DNA of 64,000 bases from contig CAJUJL010000005.1 in the NCBI GenBank assembly GCA_910586725.1, forward strand, positions 20,702 to 84,701, given 5' to 3'. A program made the translations under genes and the position numbers. The notes below the pieces were generated by a model, which was not told the origin of the DNA, did not search any database, and saw only the letters and a program-made list of their open reading frames with translations. The stretch is from an uncultured Lachnospiraceae bacterium. GTDB lineage: Bacteria > Bacillota > Clostridia > Lachnospirales > Lachnospiraceae. This document shows positions 28,701 through 36,319 of this stretch, piece after piece (positions within the stretch are counted from its first letter, which is position 1; the number at the start of each line of letters is the position of its first letter).

Positions 28701-30069
28701 GTTTGGAGAATTTGTAGAGCAGCAGGAGTTAGGCGTTGTGTTAAGCGTATCCGATTCCATTGACTTTGAAAAAATGCACAGACAGCTGGGAGATGAATAT
28801 GTGCTGCTGTTTCGTGCGCATCATATGGACGCGGAGGCCATGGACATCAGCCGGTATGAAGGATTTATCATTGATGTGACAAACTATCCGGACGTCAATG
28901 ATTTATATATGATCAGCGATCTGATGATTTCGGATTATTCCGGCACGATATTTGACTTTGGAATTTTAAAACGTCCTATGGTATACTATATGTTTGACAG
29001 GGAGCTTTATACGACAAAGCTTCAGGGCGTTAATATTGATCTGGACGAGCTGCCGGGAATTATCGTGGAAAAAGAAGAAGATCTGGTTCCCGCTATATTA
29101 AAGCAGTTCCGGGATTTTCAATACGATGAAAAATACGAGCGTTTTAACAGGAAATACAATCAGTATGAAGACGGCCATGCGGGACAGCGCGCCATAGATT
29201 TGTGTATTTCGGACACGGTATCCCGAAAAACAATTACGCTGCAGGGCAGCATTAAGAGGTTTAAAAACAGCCTGTCTTTTATTTACAAGCCGATGAAACG
29301 CCTGAAATTAAATGTATGCGGCATTTTAAGAGAAAAGGGACTGATACATGACAAAAATACAAAGCAGCTCCTTGAGTTAAAGAATAAATACAAAGGTCAG
29401 AAGTGTTATCTGATCGGAAACGGACCCAGTTTAAAAGCCGAAGATTTGGACATGATTTCAGATGAGATTACGTTTGGCTGCAACATGGTTTATAAAATGT
29501 TTGATAAAACGAAATGGAGGCCTTCGTATCACTTTATTGTAGATGTTATTTACACCAAGAATCTGTATCTGGAAATAAAAAATAATATCCGTTCTCCATT
29601 GATTACAAACAGCAGCGCGTACCATTTGATGGCGCAAAAGCCCAAAAATATTACGTATGTCAATATTTTTTCACAGGAAAATTACAAAATCAGAGGAAAT
29701 ATGATGGCGTATTATATTTCCGCGCGGGCGACGGTTATGACATTTATGATAGAAATGGCGATGTTTATGGGATTCAAGGAGATTTATCTGTTGGGAACAG
29801 ACTGCACCAATTCCTTTACATCCGGCCATTTCGGAGAAGCATATACGGCTTCCACATTGGATAAGGTCAATCTGGCCAGGGCCAGGGTTACGATCGGAGA
29901 TCCGGATCTGACGCTTGAGGGGCTGGGGGAATACCGCAGACAGCGTTCCATCACGGCCTATGAGAAGATTGCGAAGTATGCCGCGGAGCATAACGTTAAA
30001 ATTTATAATGCAACGCGGGGCGGAGCCCTTGAAGTGTTTGAACGCGTCCGTCTGGAAGACACTTTATAA
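25714..30069 (+). CDS. Giant fusion: iron alcohol dehydrogenase - TagF-like phosphotransferase - DUF115-like domain
   Basis: A 1451-aa multidomain protein. Residues ~1-370 repeat the alcohol dehydrogenase seen at 17640 ('GGGSAIDVAKC' near 88, 'TTAGTGSEST', Asp in 'DALCQ' near 183, His near 252 and 267). Residues ~370-770 are helical and charged, unrecognised. Residues ~775-1170 are a CDP-glycerol glycerophosphotransferase (TagB/TagF) domain with 'TWHGKPIK' near 885, 'APTWRE' and 'SDYSGTIFDF'. Residues ~1215-1451 resemble DUF115/MptE-like proteins ('CYLIGNGPSLK' near 1231, 'LLGTDCTNS'), a group that includes Maf-type transferases using CMP-nonulosonic acids. The protein may reduce phosphonoacetaldehyde, polymerise a phosphonate or glycerol-phosphate ester, and add an ulosonic acid. 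Three activities in one chain is inference from domains. Confidence 0.85.
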   Translation: MVIEQFGKQKVYFDNLSDGKIKTVFKQMKGRKALVVCSKGNRARIGDCLNQCGQNKVWFSDFSSNPVYEDIKKAVALFLNEQCDSIISLGGGSAIDVAKCVKAFCNMDEKPEYTKQQISPNAIEHLAIPTTAGTGSESTHFAVLYEKGRKKSISDPSLLPDYVWLNPAFIKTLPSYQKKCTMLDALCQAIESFWSVRATDESKKYASSAITGILRYAEPYLEECTDKPAEADILWAANLAGRAIDITQTTAAHAMSYKLTSNYNIPHGQAVAVCLPGVWKFLISNTEKCTDVRGREYLEGMLRQLTRLFGVESNEDAVKALEAFYQSVSMEKEAVVAKEDLEELARSVDMQRLGNFPVKIETKDIYEIYAGLTQENAGNDAEYIYWYTASRMAAVREERYNILKVMPQMAVCFQDKKRRTDAAWCVFKCIEYGLFYPEIKTDADWKKEFQNLMGSLVSYCFQYDAGMYYFRHVKKIIRQIEKSEWDAYAEKLSELLHIDAELAYIFVAKASVSHTISQSIQEGKTAGFMGVPDDGWVRRVMDGLVHQLDLFVFHYFTEEEQEVLRGMFDFTDEIRQTFYEQQEKVICRNIISACCLEDTFERQRRTAYQKERAAFGQEMFSHVMGEFESAGISYSWDDEGGRIMIGEGDAQKAAGICKDKADAFGKAKREKSVIRLYKTGTSWKESFDAKEKEAFLEIAWGEEQKKEANPYLARFFDSVYAFDEENNSEVRTSIKERIKEAIRKPFWKLKMRAKNKEDQSANSKEINRFIVDTKRKIVYTLFYKYRYQVDDKLILFESYHGEQYSCNPRGIYEAILLDERYIDYKFIWAVKDVRKYKYLEEDFRTKVVKSNSKKYYMYNAKAKYIILNLLLKPHITLKKEQTYIQTWHGKPIKAIGCGRQFETDPRRTLASTVRHYTKNAKKITKLLSPSDSFTPIMRDAFNMEKLHRQDRIYETGYARNDRLFRYTEIELMRIRQRLGIDPAKKVILYAPTWRELFGEFVEQQELGVVLSVSDSIDFEKMHRQLGDEYVLLFRAHHMDAEAMDISRYEGFIIDVTNYPDVNDLYMISDLMISDYSGTIFDFGILKRPMVYYMFDRELYTTKLQGVNIDLDELPGIIVEKEEDLVPAILKQFRDFQYDEKYERFNRKYNQYEDGHAGQRAIDLCISDTVSRKTITLQGSIKRFKNSLSFIYKPMKRLKLNVCGILREKGLIHDKNTKQLLELKNKYKGQKCYLIGNGPSLKAEDLDMISDEITFGCNMVYKMFDKTKWRPSYHFIVDVIYTKNLYLEIKNNIRSPLITNSSAYHLMAQKPKNITYVNIFSQENYKIRGNMMAYYISARATVMTFMIEMAMFMGFKEIYLLGTDCTNSFTSGHFGEAYTASTLDKVNLARARVTIGDPDLTLEGLGEYRRQRSITAYEKIAKYAAEHNVKIYNATRGGALEVFERVRLEDTL

Positions 30070-30158
30070 TTGCCGAATTGCATATGTGAGCCCGAACAGG
30101 GTAGACCTTATAATTGCCGAATGGCATACGTGTGCCCGAACAGGGTAGAGCTTATAAT
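30064..30158 (+). repeat. Two 44-bp tandem repeat units spanning the end of the fusion gene
   Basis: Units at 30064-30107 and 30108-30151, each beginning 'ttataattgccgaat' and containing 'cccgaacagggtag'; a third unit head ('ttataat') is at 30152-30158. The first unit covers the TAA stop of the fusion gene. The core 'tgccgaatggcat...cccg..cagggt' matches the reverse complement of the repeats at 741-875, pointing to one dispersed family. The unit heads also form TATAAT boxes. Confidence 0.85.
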
Positions 30159-30230
30159 AGATTAGATAGCGAAAGTGAGCCGGATTCCATTATCTCATCG
30201 GCGCCCTTCGCAGAAAGGCGGAAAAAAGAT

Positions 30231-30887
30231 ATGAAAGTTGTCGCTTTGGTTCCGATTAAATTAAACAGCCAGAGGCTGCCCCATAAAAATATATTGGACA
30301 TTATGGGAAAACCGATGTGCTACCATATTGTAAACAGTCTGGTGAAAGCGAAAGGGATAGACGAAGTATATGTTTATTGCAGTGATGAAAAAGTAACGGA
30401 GTACATCCCCGAAGAAGCGATTTTTTTGAGAAGAGAAAAGGAGCTGGATTTAGACTGCGTAAAGGGATTCCAGATTTATCGTTCCTTTATTGAGAAGGTG
30501 GACGCGGACGTATACGTTCTGGCGCATACGACGTCTCCCTTTACAAAGACCAAAACAATTGAAAACGCGCTGTCCCATATTTTAAGCGGGGAATGTGATT
30601 CCGCGTTTACCGCGGAAAAAATTCAGACGTTTGCATGGTACCAGGGAACGCCTGTGAATTATGATTTGAACGATGTGCCAAGGACGCAGGACATGGAACC
30701 GATCTGGGTGGAAACAAGCGCATTTTATATGTTCTGCAAGGAAATTTTCACAAAACACAACAGAAGAATCGGATTTAAGCCATATATTCAGGAAGTCAAT
30801 GGCATTGAGGCGACCGATATTGATACGAAAGAAGATTATGATTTTGCAGTGGAACTTTCAAAACAGATGAGAGACGGGGTGGAATAA
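30231..30887 (+). CDS. CMP-acylneuraminate/CMP-Kdo synthetase (NeuA-type cytidylyltransferase)
   Basis: A 218-aa cytidylyltransferase with 'VPIKLNSQRLPHKNILDIMGKPM', the CTP-binding N-terminus of the NeuA/PseF/KdsB superfamily, and 'VLAHTTSPFTK'. It is closer in look to NeuA than to canonical KdsB. No NeuB or NeuC is nearby; the next three genes are KdsA, KdsD and KdsC, so the substrate is most likely Kdo, making CMP-Kdo. ATG 30231 is used: a longer frame begins at 30114 inside the repeat element, but those 39 residues are not part of the family and 'aaaggcgg' precedes 30231. The stop touches the kdsA start directly. Confidence 0.85.
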   Translation: MKVVALVPIKLNSQRLPHKNILDIMGKPMCYHIVNSLVKAKGIDEVYVYCSDEKVTEYIPEEAIFLRREKELDLDCVKGFQIYRSFIEKVDADVYVLAHTTSPFTKTKTIENALSHILSGECDSAFTAEKIQTFAWYQGTPVNYDLNDVPRTQDMEPIWVETSAFYMFCKEIFTKHNRRIGFKPYIQEVNGIEATDIDTKEDYDFAVELSKQMRDGVE

Positions 30888-31676
30888 ATGGCGGAAAAAA
30901 ACATGTTTTCTTTGATTGCCGGCCCATGTGTGATTGAAAATGAAGATATGGTTATGCGGCTGGCCGAAAAGATAAAAGAAATAACAGAGCGTCTGGGAAT
31001 AGATTACTATTTCAAAGCCTCTTTCGACAAAGCAAACAGGACTTCCCTGAAATCTTTTCGCGGTCCGGGCATTGCGGAAGGCCTTTTGATATTACAAAAA
31101 GTAAAAGACAGATACGGTCTGAAAGTCGCGACGGATATTCACGAACCCTGGCAGGCCAAAGAGGCTGCGCAGGTGTGCGACATTATTCAGATTCCGGCTT
31201 TTTTGTGCAGACAGACAGATCTGCTTGTGGCGGCTGCAAAGACAGGAAAGATCATAAATGTCAAAAAAGCGCAGTTTTTAGCGCCGTGGGATATGAGAAA
31301 CGTTGTAAATAAGTTAAAAGAGTCCGGCTGTGTGAACATAATGCTTTGCGAACGGGGAACTGCTTTTGGATACAATACGCTTGTTGTGGATATGACGGGA
31401 ATTGTGGAAATGAAAAAATTTGGTTATCCGGTCGTATTTGATGCGACGCACAGCGTACAAAAACCGGGAGGAAAAGGCGATGCAACCGGAGGCAGCAGGG
31501 AATTTGTGGAGCCGCTGGCAAAAGCGGCGGTTGCGGCCGGAGCAGACTGGCTGTTCATGGAAGTGCATGAGGAGCCCGATGAAGCGCTCTCAGACGGCCC
31601 GAATATGGTACGCCTGGCCGATCTGGAAGGTCTGCTGCGCCGTTTGCAGCGTGTATACGAAGCCGTGCATGAATAG
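30888..31676 (+). CDS. kdsA: 3-deoxy-8-phosphooctulonate synthase (Kdo-8-phosphate synthase)
   Basis: Condenses PEP with D-arabinose-5-phosphate to Kdo-8-phosphate. The 262-aa TIM-barrel protein has the family markers 'IAGPCVIEN', '[12 protein letters not shown]', '[14 protein letters not shown]', '[13 protein letters not shown]', '[16 protein letters not shown]', '[14 protein letters not shown]' and '[17 protein letters not shown]'. The 'KANRTS' loop identifies it as KdsA rather than DAHP synthase or NeuB. There is no gap from the preceding gene, so the two are translationally linked. Kdo is a hallmark of Gram-negative lipopolysaccharide, making this gene unexpected in a Firmicute-like locus. 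Confidence 0.96.
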   Translation: MAEKNMFSLIAGPCVIENEDMVMRLAEKIKEITERLGIDYYFKASFDKANRTSLKSFRGPGIAEGLLILQKVKDRYGLKVATDIHEPWQAKEAAQVCDIIQIPAFLCRQTDLLVAAAKTGKIINVKKAQFLAPWDMRNVVNKLKESGCVNIMLCERGTAFGYNTLVVDMTGIVEMKKFGYPVVFDATHSVQKPGGKGDATGGSREFVEPLAKAAVAAGADWLFMEVHEEPDEALSDGPNMVRLADLEGLLRRLQRVYEAVHE

Positions 31677-31693
31677 GGATTGGGGGCGTAACG

Positions 31694-32662
31694 ATGGATA
31701 TTTTAGAAACCGGCAAAGAAGTGTTTGATATAGAACTGAACGGGCTTAAGAAGATGCGCGAGAGCCTTGATGAAAATTTTATTACGATTGCGGAAAAGAT
31801 CAATGAGTGCAAAGGACGCGTCGTATGTACCGGCATGGGCAAATCCGGGCATATTTTTGAAAAAGTGGCGGCGACTATGGCGAGCATCGGAATCAAGGCA
31901 TATTTTATGCATCCGGCGGAAGCTCTGCACGGAGATCTGGGCCTTTTGACCAGAGACGATATTGTGCTTGCATTAAGCAACAGCGGGGAAACAGACGAGA
32001 TCTTAAAACTGATTCCGTCTATTCAAAAAATAGGCACGACGATTTATGGCATTGTGGGACGGGCAAATTCCACGCTGGAGAAATATTCCGCCGCTACAAT
32101 CGTATTTCCAAATGTGGCGGAGGCTTTTCTGGGGAATCTGGTTCCGACGACGACGACGACGGTTTCGCTTGTCGTGGGAGACGCGCTTGCGGTAACGGTT
32201 GCAAAAATGCGCGGGTTTACGTCAAATGAGTTTGCCGTTTTTCATCCCAACGGCCTACTCGGGAAAAAACTGACGATGAAAGTTTCGGATCTGATGAAAA
32301 AGGGAGAAGAAAATGCCGTCGTAAAAGAAGGCATGACGGTTCAGGCAGCCGTATTTGAGATGTGCAAAAAGCCTATTGGCTGTGTAAACGTAGTAGATCA
32401 GGATGATCGGTTTATCGGGATTTTTACCGACGGTGATTTGAGGCGGTTGATCAGCAGGGAAGGCGAGAAGGCATTGAATCATCGGATCGAAGAGGTGATG
32501 ACGAAAGATCCGCTTTCTATTGAACCGGATCTTTTAGTGGTGGAAGCCGTAGAGCAAATGAAGAAAATGGATCGAAAAGTATCTGCGCTGGCTGTTGTGG
32601 AAAACAAACGGATTCTGGGAACGCTGTGTGTGGCGGATATTGCAAAGGCGGGATTAATTTAA
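31694..32662 (+). CDS. kdsD: D-arabinose-5-phosphate isomerase
   Basis: Interconverts D-ribulose-5-phosphate and D-arabinose-5-phosphate, feeding KdsA. The 322-aa protein has an N-terminal SIS domain ('GMGKSGHIFEKVAATMAS', 'HGDLGLL', 'ALSNSGETDEI') and two C-terminal CBS domains (about 205-320, 'VKEGMTVQAAVFEM', 'GIFTDGDLRR'), the standard KdsD/GutQ/KpsF layout. The SIS plus CBS architecture and length match throughout. Its TAA stop shares a base with the ATG of kdsC. It completes substrate supply for Kdo within this operon. Confidence 0.95.
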   Translation: MDILETGKEVFDIELNGLKKMRESLDENFITIAEKINECKGRVVCTGMGKSGHIFEKVAATMASIGIKAYFMHPAEALHGDLGLLTRDDIVLALSNSGETDEILKLIPSIQKIGTTIYGIVGRANSTLEKYSAATIVFPNVAEAFLGNLVPTTTTTVSLVVGDALAVTVAKMRGFTSNEFAVFHPNGLLGKKLTMKVSDLMKKGEENAVVKEGMTVQAAVFEMCKKPIGCVNVVDQDDRFIGIFTDGDLRRLISREGEKALNHRIEEVMTKDPLSIEPDLLVVEAVEQMKKMDRKVSALAVVENKRILGTLCVADIAKAGLI

Positions 32663-33132
32663 TGGATTGCAGAATAAAGCTATTTGCCATGGATGTAGAC
32701 GGAACGTTAACGGACGGAAAAATTTATATGGGCAGCAGCGGAGAGGTATGCAAGGCATTCCATATCAAAGACGGAATGGGAATCCGGATGCTGATTGCGC
32801 ATGATATAATTCCGGCGATTATTACGGGCCGTTATTCTAAAATCGTGGAGAATCGGGCAAAAGAACTTGGCATTGTGGAAGTGCATCAGGGGATTTCCGA
32901 TAAATCAGCCGTATTCCACGGGCTTTTGAAAAAATATCATTTGGACGCGAAAGAGTCTGCTTATATTGGAGACGACATAAACGATCTGGACGTCATTGCG
33001 TTGGCGGGAATATCCTTTGCGCCAAAGGACGCGGCGCCGGAGGTAAAAAAACAGGTCAGCGTCGTGTTGTCGGCCAAAGGAGGAAATGGCGCGGTAAGAG
33101 AGGCAATTGAAGAAATTTTGACGGAGATATAA
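32662..33132 (+). CDS. kdsC: Kdo-8-phosphate phosphatase
   Basis: Removes phosphate from Kdo-8-phosphate to give Kdo. The 156-aa HAD-family protein without cap domain has 'MDVDGTLTDG' (nucleophile and acid-base Asp), 'TGRYSKIVENRAKELGI' and 'YIGDDINDLDVI', the KdsC-type motif set. ATG 32662 overlaps the kdsD stop by one base (TAATG); a longer frame opens at 32626 but would duplicate kdsD coding sequence. The length is in the usual KdsC range. Its own stop overlaps the next start by one base, extending the operon. Confidence 0.94.
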   Translation: MDCRIKLFAMDVDGTLTDGKIYMGSSGEVCKAFHIKDGMGIRMLIAHDIIPAIITGRYSKIVENRAKELGIVEVHQGISDKSAVFHGLLKKYHLDAKESAYIGDDINDLDVIALAGISFAPKDAAPEVKKQVSVVLSAKGGNGAVREAIEEILTEI

Positions 33133-35006
33133 TGATGAGGCATATATTTGAAGACAAGAAATTGTGGATACGACGTGTTTTTTTGATGTGTTATGATATA
33201 TGTGCGGTATTTTTTGCCAGTATGCTGGCTCTTTTGGCCAGGTTTGATTTTGATTTTCATGCCATACCGCAGCATTTTCTGGAAAATGCCTGGAAATCGC
33301 TTCCGGCGACGGCTTTGACGGCTTTATTGATTTTCTGGCTTTTTCGCCTTTACAGCAGCCTTTGGAGCTATGCCGGGGCAATGGAAATGATGTATCTTCT
33401 ATCGGCGTGCATCGTAGAGACATTTGTCAATATGTTTTTGATTCTTTTGTCGCACCCTGAAACGGGTTATCCGGTGCCAAGAAGCTATTTTGCTTTTTTC
33501 GGAATTTTCCTGTTCGGCATGATTTTTGTGTGCAGATACAGTTACCGTGCGCTTCGGTCCGTGCGCAATGCGATACGGGATGCGGAATATACCCGCAATG
33601 TATTGATTGTGGGCGCCGGCGAATCGGGCAATGCGCTGATTAAAGAGATTAAAAACAGCCGTTACCTGAAAAAAAGGGTAATCGGGGTAATTGATGACGA
33701 TAAAAGCAAGGCGGGAAGTTATATCCACGGCGTAAAGATTGTCGGAACAAGGGATGACATCATTGAAAAATGCCAGGATCTTCATGTGCACGAGATTATA
33801 GTGGCAATGCCTTCCGCGTCGCCAAGACAGATCAAAGAAGTTTTGGACATCTGTAAACAGACCCGTTGCGAGCTAAAGCGTCTGCCGGGCATTTATCAGC
33901 TGGTCAACGGCGACGTCAGCATCAGCAGCCTGAAAGAAGTAGACGTCAACGATCTTTTGGGCCGGGAGCCTGTGGAAGTGGATTTGAATTCGATTTTAGG
34001 TTATGTTTCCGATAAAGTGGTTATGGTAACGGGCGGCGGCGGTTCCATTGGAAGCGAGTTGTGCCGGCAGATTGCCGGGCATAATCCCAGACAGCTCATT
34101 ATCGTAGATATTTATGAAAATTCTGCATATGATATACAAAACGAGCTGAAGGCGTCGTTTCCGGACTTGAATCTGACCGTATTAATCGCTTCTGTGCGTA
34201 ATACCAATCGAATGAACTATATTTTTGAAAATTATCACCCTAATATTATATATCATGCCGCAGCGCACAAACATGTGCCGCTGATGGAGACAAGTCCAAA
34301 CGAAGCGATCAAAAACAACGTGCTTGGCACCTGGAAAATGGTGCAGGCCGCGGACCGTTATGGGGTAGAGCGCTTTGTTATGATTTCGACAGATAAGGCC
34401 GTTAATCCCACCAATATTATGGGAGCGTCCAAGCGTATTTGTGAGATGATCATTCAGACTTATAACAGGCGTTCGAAGACGGAATATGTTGCGGTGCGGT
34501 TTGGAAACGTTTTGGGCAGCAACGGCAGCGTGATCCCGTTGTTTAAAAAACAGATCGAACGGGGCGGCCCGGTTACGGTTACGCATCCGGATATTATCCG
34601 TTATTTTATGACGATTCCGGAGGCCGTTTCTTTGGTGCTGCAGGCGGGCGCTTATGCAAAAGGCGGCGAAATATTTATCCTGGATATGGGAGAGCCGGTG
34701 AAAATTACCGATCTTGCGCGAAATCTGATTTTACTTTCCGGACACCAGCCGGATGAAGATATACCGATTGTATTTACCGGTTTAAGGCCCGGAGAGAAAT
34801 TGTATGAAGAAATGCTGATGGATGAAGAGGGAATGCAGAATACGGCCAATCAGCGGATTCATATAGGAAAACCGATTGAGATGGACGAAGAGGCTTTTCT
34901 AAAACAGCTTCAGGAGTTAAGCGAATATGTGGCCACGGAACCGTCAGATATTCGCGACTGGGTAAAGCGCATGGTTCCGACTTATTATCCCAAGGAAGAT
35001 GAGTAA
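33132..35006 (+). CDS. CapD/WbpM-type nucleotide-sugar 4,6-dehydratase
   Basis: A 624-aa inner-membrane protein. Four hydrophobic segments occupy residues ~15-135, a first Rossmann-like region (~150-275, 'VLIVGAGESGNALI') follows, and the catalytic SDR domain begins near 290 with 'VTGGGGSIGSEL'. The active site reads 'MISTDKAVNPTNIMGASKR', with Met in the position of the usual Tyr, as is known for WbpM/PglF large dehydratases. The expected reaction is UDP-GlcNAc to UDP-4-keto-6-deoxy-GlcNAc. The small phosphoglycosyl transferase and the SDR at 36733-38240 are natural partners for making and loading a 6-deoxy amino sugar. Confidence 0.93.
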   Translation: MMRHIFEDKKLWIRRVFLMCYDICAVFFASMLALLARFDFDFHAIPQHFLENAWKSLPATALTALLIFWLFRLYSSLWSYAGAMEMMYLLSACIVETFVNMFLILLSHPETGYPVPRSYFAFFGIFLFGMIFVCRYSYRALRSVRNAIRDAEYTRNVLIVGAGESGNALIKEIKNSRYLKKRVIGVIDDDKSKAGSYIHGVKIVGTRDDIIEKCQDLHVHEIIVAMPSASPRQIKEVLDICKQTRCELKRLPGIYQLVNGDVSISSLKEVDVNDLLGREPVEVDLNSILGYVSDKVVMVTGGGGSIGSELCRQIAGHNPRQLIIVDIYENSAYDIQNELKASFPDLNLTVLIASVRNTNRMNYIFENYHPNIIYHAAAHKHVPLMETSPNEAIKNNVLGTWKMVQAADRYGVERFVMISTDKAVNPTNIMGASKRICEMIIQTYNRRSKTEYVAVRFGNVLGSNGSVIPLFKKQIERGGPVTVTHPDIIRYFMTIPEAVSLVLQAGAYAKGGEIFILDMGEPVKITDLARNLILLSGHQPDEDIPIVFTGLRPGEKLYEEMLMDEEGMQNTANQRIHIGKPIEMDEEAFLKQLQELSEYVATEPSDIRDWVKRMVPTYYPKEDE

Positions 35007-35045
35007 GGGATTTTGTATTTTGCAGCGGCAGGAAATGGAGATTGC

Positions 35046-36311
35046 ATGAAATTTAGAATCAGAAATGTAGGAAAAGTTTCACGTGCAGATATAGAAGCAG
35101 ACGGAATTACGGTGATTGCCGGATATAACAATACCGGTAAGACAACCGTATTAAGATCTGCGGACGTGATACTAAAGACATATCAGAACCTTGCGGGAAA
35201 TATTCAAAATGAACGGCTGAAGAGCATGAGAAATATGCTGTTAAAACAGGACGTATTGTTTGATGAAAATGGTTTTGAAGAGTTATCTTTTCAGTTATTG
35301 CTTGATATTGCAAATGCGGTTTGCGACAATGTGGTCAGCTGCGGGCATAAATTATATAAAAAGGAAAAATTTTATGAAATCTATCTGGAAGAATTGAAGA
35401 AGTACATGGGGGAAGAAGATATTTCGGAAAGACGTGAACTTACGCATGAGATACCAGATGAAATATACAGAAATTTGAATAAGATAGAGAAGAGAGAAGA
35501 CGCCGCTTATGAAAAATATCTGGCGGAACTGAATTTGCGGAACGAATTTCATCAGCAGGCAAGTAACTTAAAAGCGGATCAACCGTCGGAGATCTCATTT
35601 TTGAATAACGGATCTTCCTGTGTGATAAAATTTCAGAATGATAGAATCACAGAGGCGTCAGGAATTGATTTGGGAGAAGCTCCCGTTATTTATATTGAGA
35701 CCAGGAATATTTTGGATGATATAAATAACAGAAGATTCATTGCGCCGGCGTCAGACCTTAGGAGGCTCCTTGTTCAAAAGAGAAATTATGATAAAGATCA
35801 GATTTCTTATGAGCAGTATCAGGAGACAGAAAGAAACAGGGATGTCTTTAACGATATATGGAAAGAAGCGCTTGGGGGAAGGCTTGTCCTTGAGTCCGGC
35901 ATTTTAAAATACAAAGAAGAAGAATCCGATCAGATGATCAATATCCGCAATGTTGCATCCGGCATGAAAATATTTTTAGTGTTACAGGGATTGATAGAAA
36001 ATGGATCTTTGAAAGAAAACAGCTGGATTTTGATTGATGAACCGGAATCGAATCTGCATCCGGACTGGCATTTAAAGATTGCGGAGATCTTAATTCTTTT
36101 GAAGATAAAAATGAACATTCATATTCTGCTAAGTTCCCACAGTCCCTATTTTATGAGGGCGTTGGAAGTGAAAATGGCTGATTATGGCATCAAGGATGCG
36201 GGCAAATTTTATTTGATGGAAGAAAAAGACGGCGCATATGCTGCAAAAGACGTTACGAAGTGTACGGAAGCGATCTATCAGCAACTGTATCAGCCGTTAG
36301 AAATGCTGTAG
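35046..36311 (+). CDS. AAA-family ATPase (RecF/OLD-like, AAA_15/21 type)
   Basis: A 421-aa ATPase not related to polysaccharide synthesis. 'AGYNNTGKTT' near residues 23-32 is Walker A; 'WILIDEPESNLHPDWHL' near 328 is Walker B with the adjacent signature; 'LLSSHSPYFMRALE' is the conserved His/Ser motif of OLD-type ATPases. There is no TOPRIM domain after it. ATG 35046 is preceded by 'ggag' at a spacing of 5; the frame is open to a TTG further upstream. It is paired with a small nuclease-like gene 8 bp downstream, recalling two-gene ATPase-nuclease defence or abortive-infection modules. Function in this locus is unknown. Confidence 0.8.
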   Translation: MKFRIRNVGKVSRADIEADGITVIAGYNNTGKTTVLRSADVILKTYQNLAGNIQNERLKSMRNMLLKQDVLFDENGFEELSFQLLLDIANAVCDNVVSCGHKLYKKEKFYEIYLEELKKYMGEEDISERRELTHEIPDEIYRNLNKIEKREDAAYEKYLAELNLRNEFHQQASNLKADQPSEISFLNNGSSCVIKFQNDRITEASGIDLGEAPVIYIETRNILDDINNRRFIAPASDLRRLLVQKRNYDKDQISYEQYQETERNRDVFNDIWKEALGGRLVLESGILKYKEEESDQMINIRNVASGMKIFLVLQGLIENGSLKENSWILIDEPESNLHPDWHLKIAEILILLKIKMNIHILLSSHSPYFMRALEVKMADYGIKDAGKFYLMEEKDGAYAAKDVTKCTEAIYQQLYQPLEML

Positions 36312-36319
36312 GAGAAGGT

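Noticed and set aside
30114..30230. Longer N-terminus for the NeuA-type synthetase
   Set aside because: The added residues are encoded by the repeat element and do not belong to the family, which begins at the CTP-binding strand near ATG 30231.
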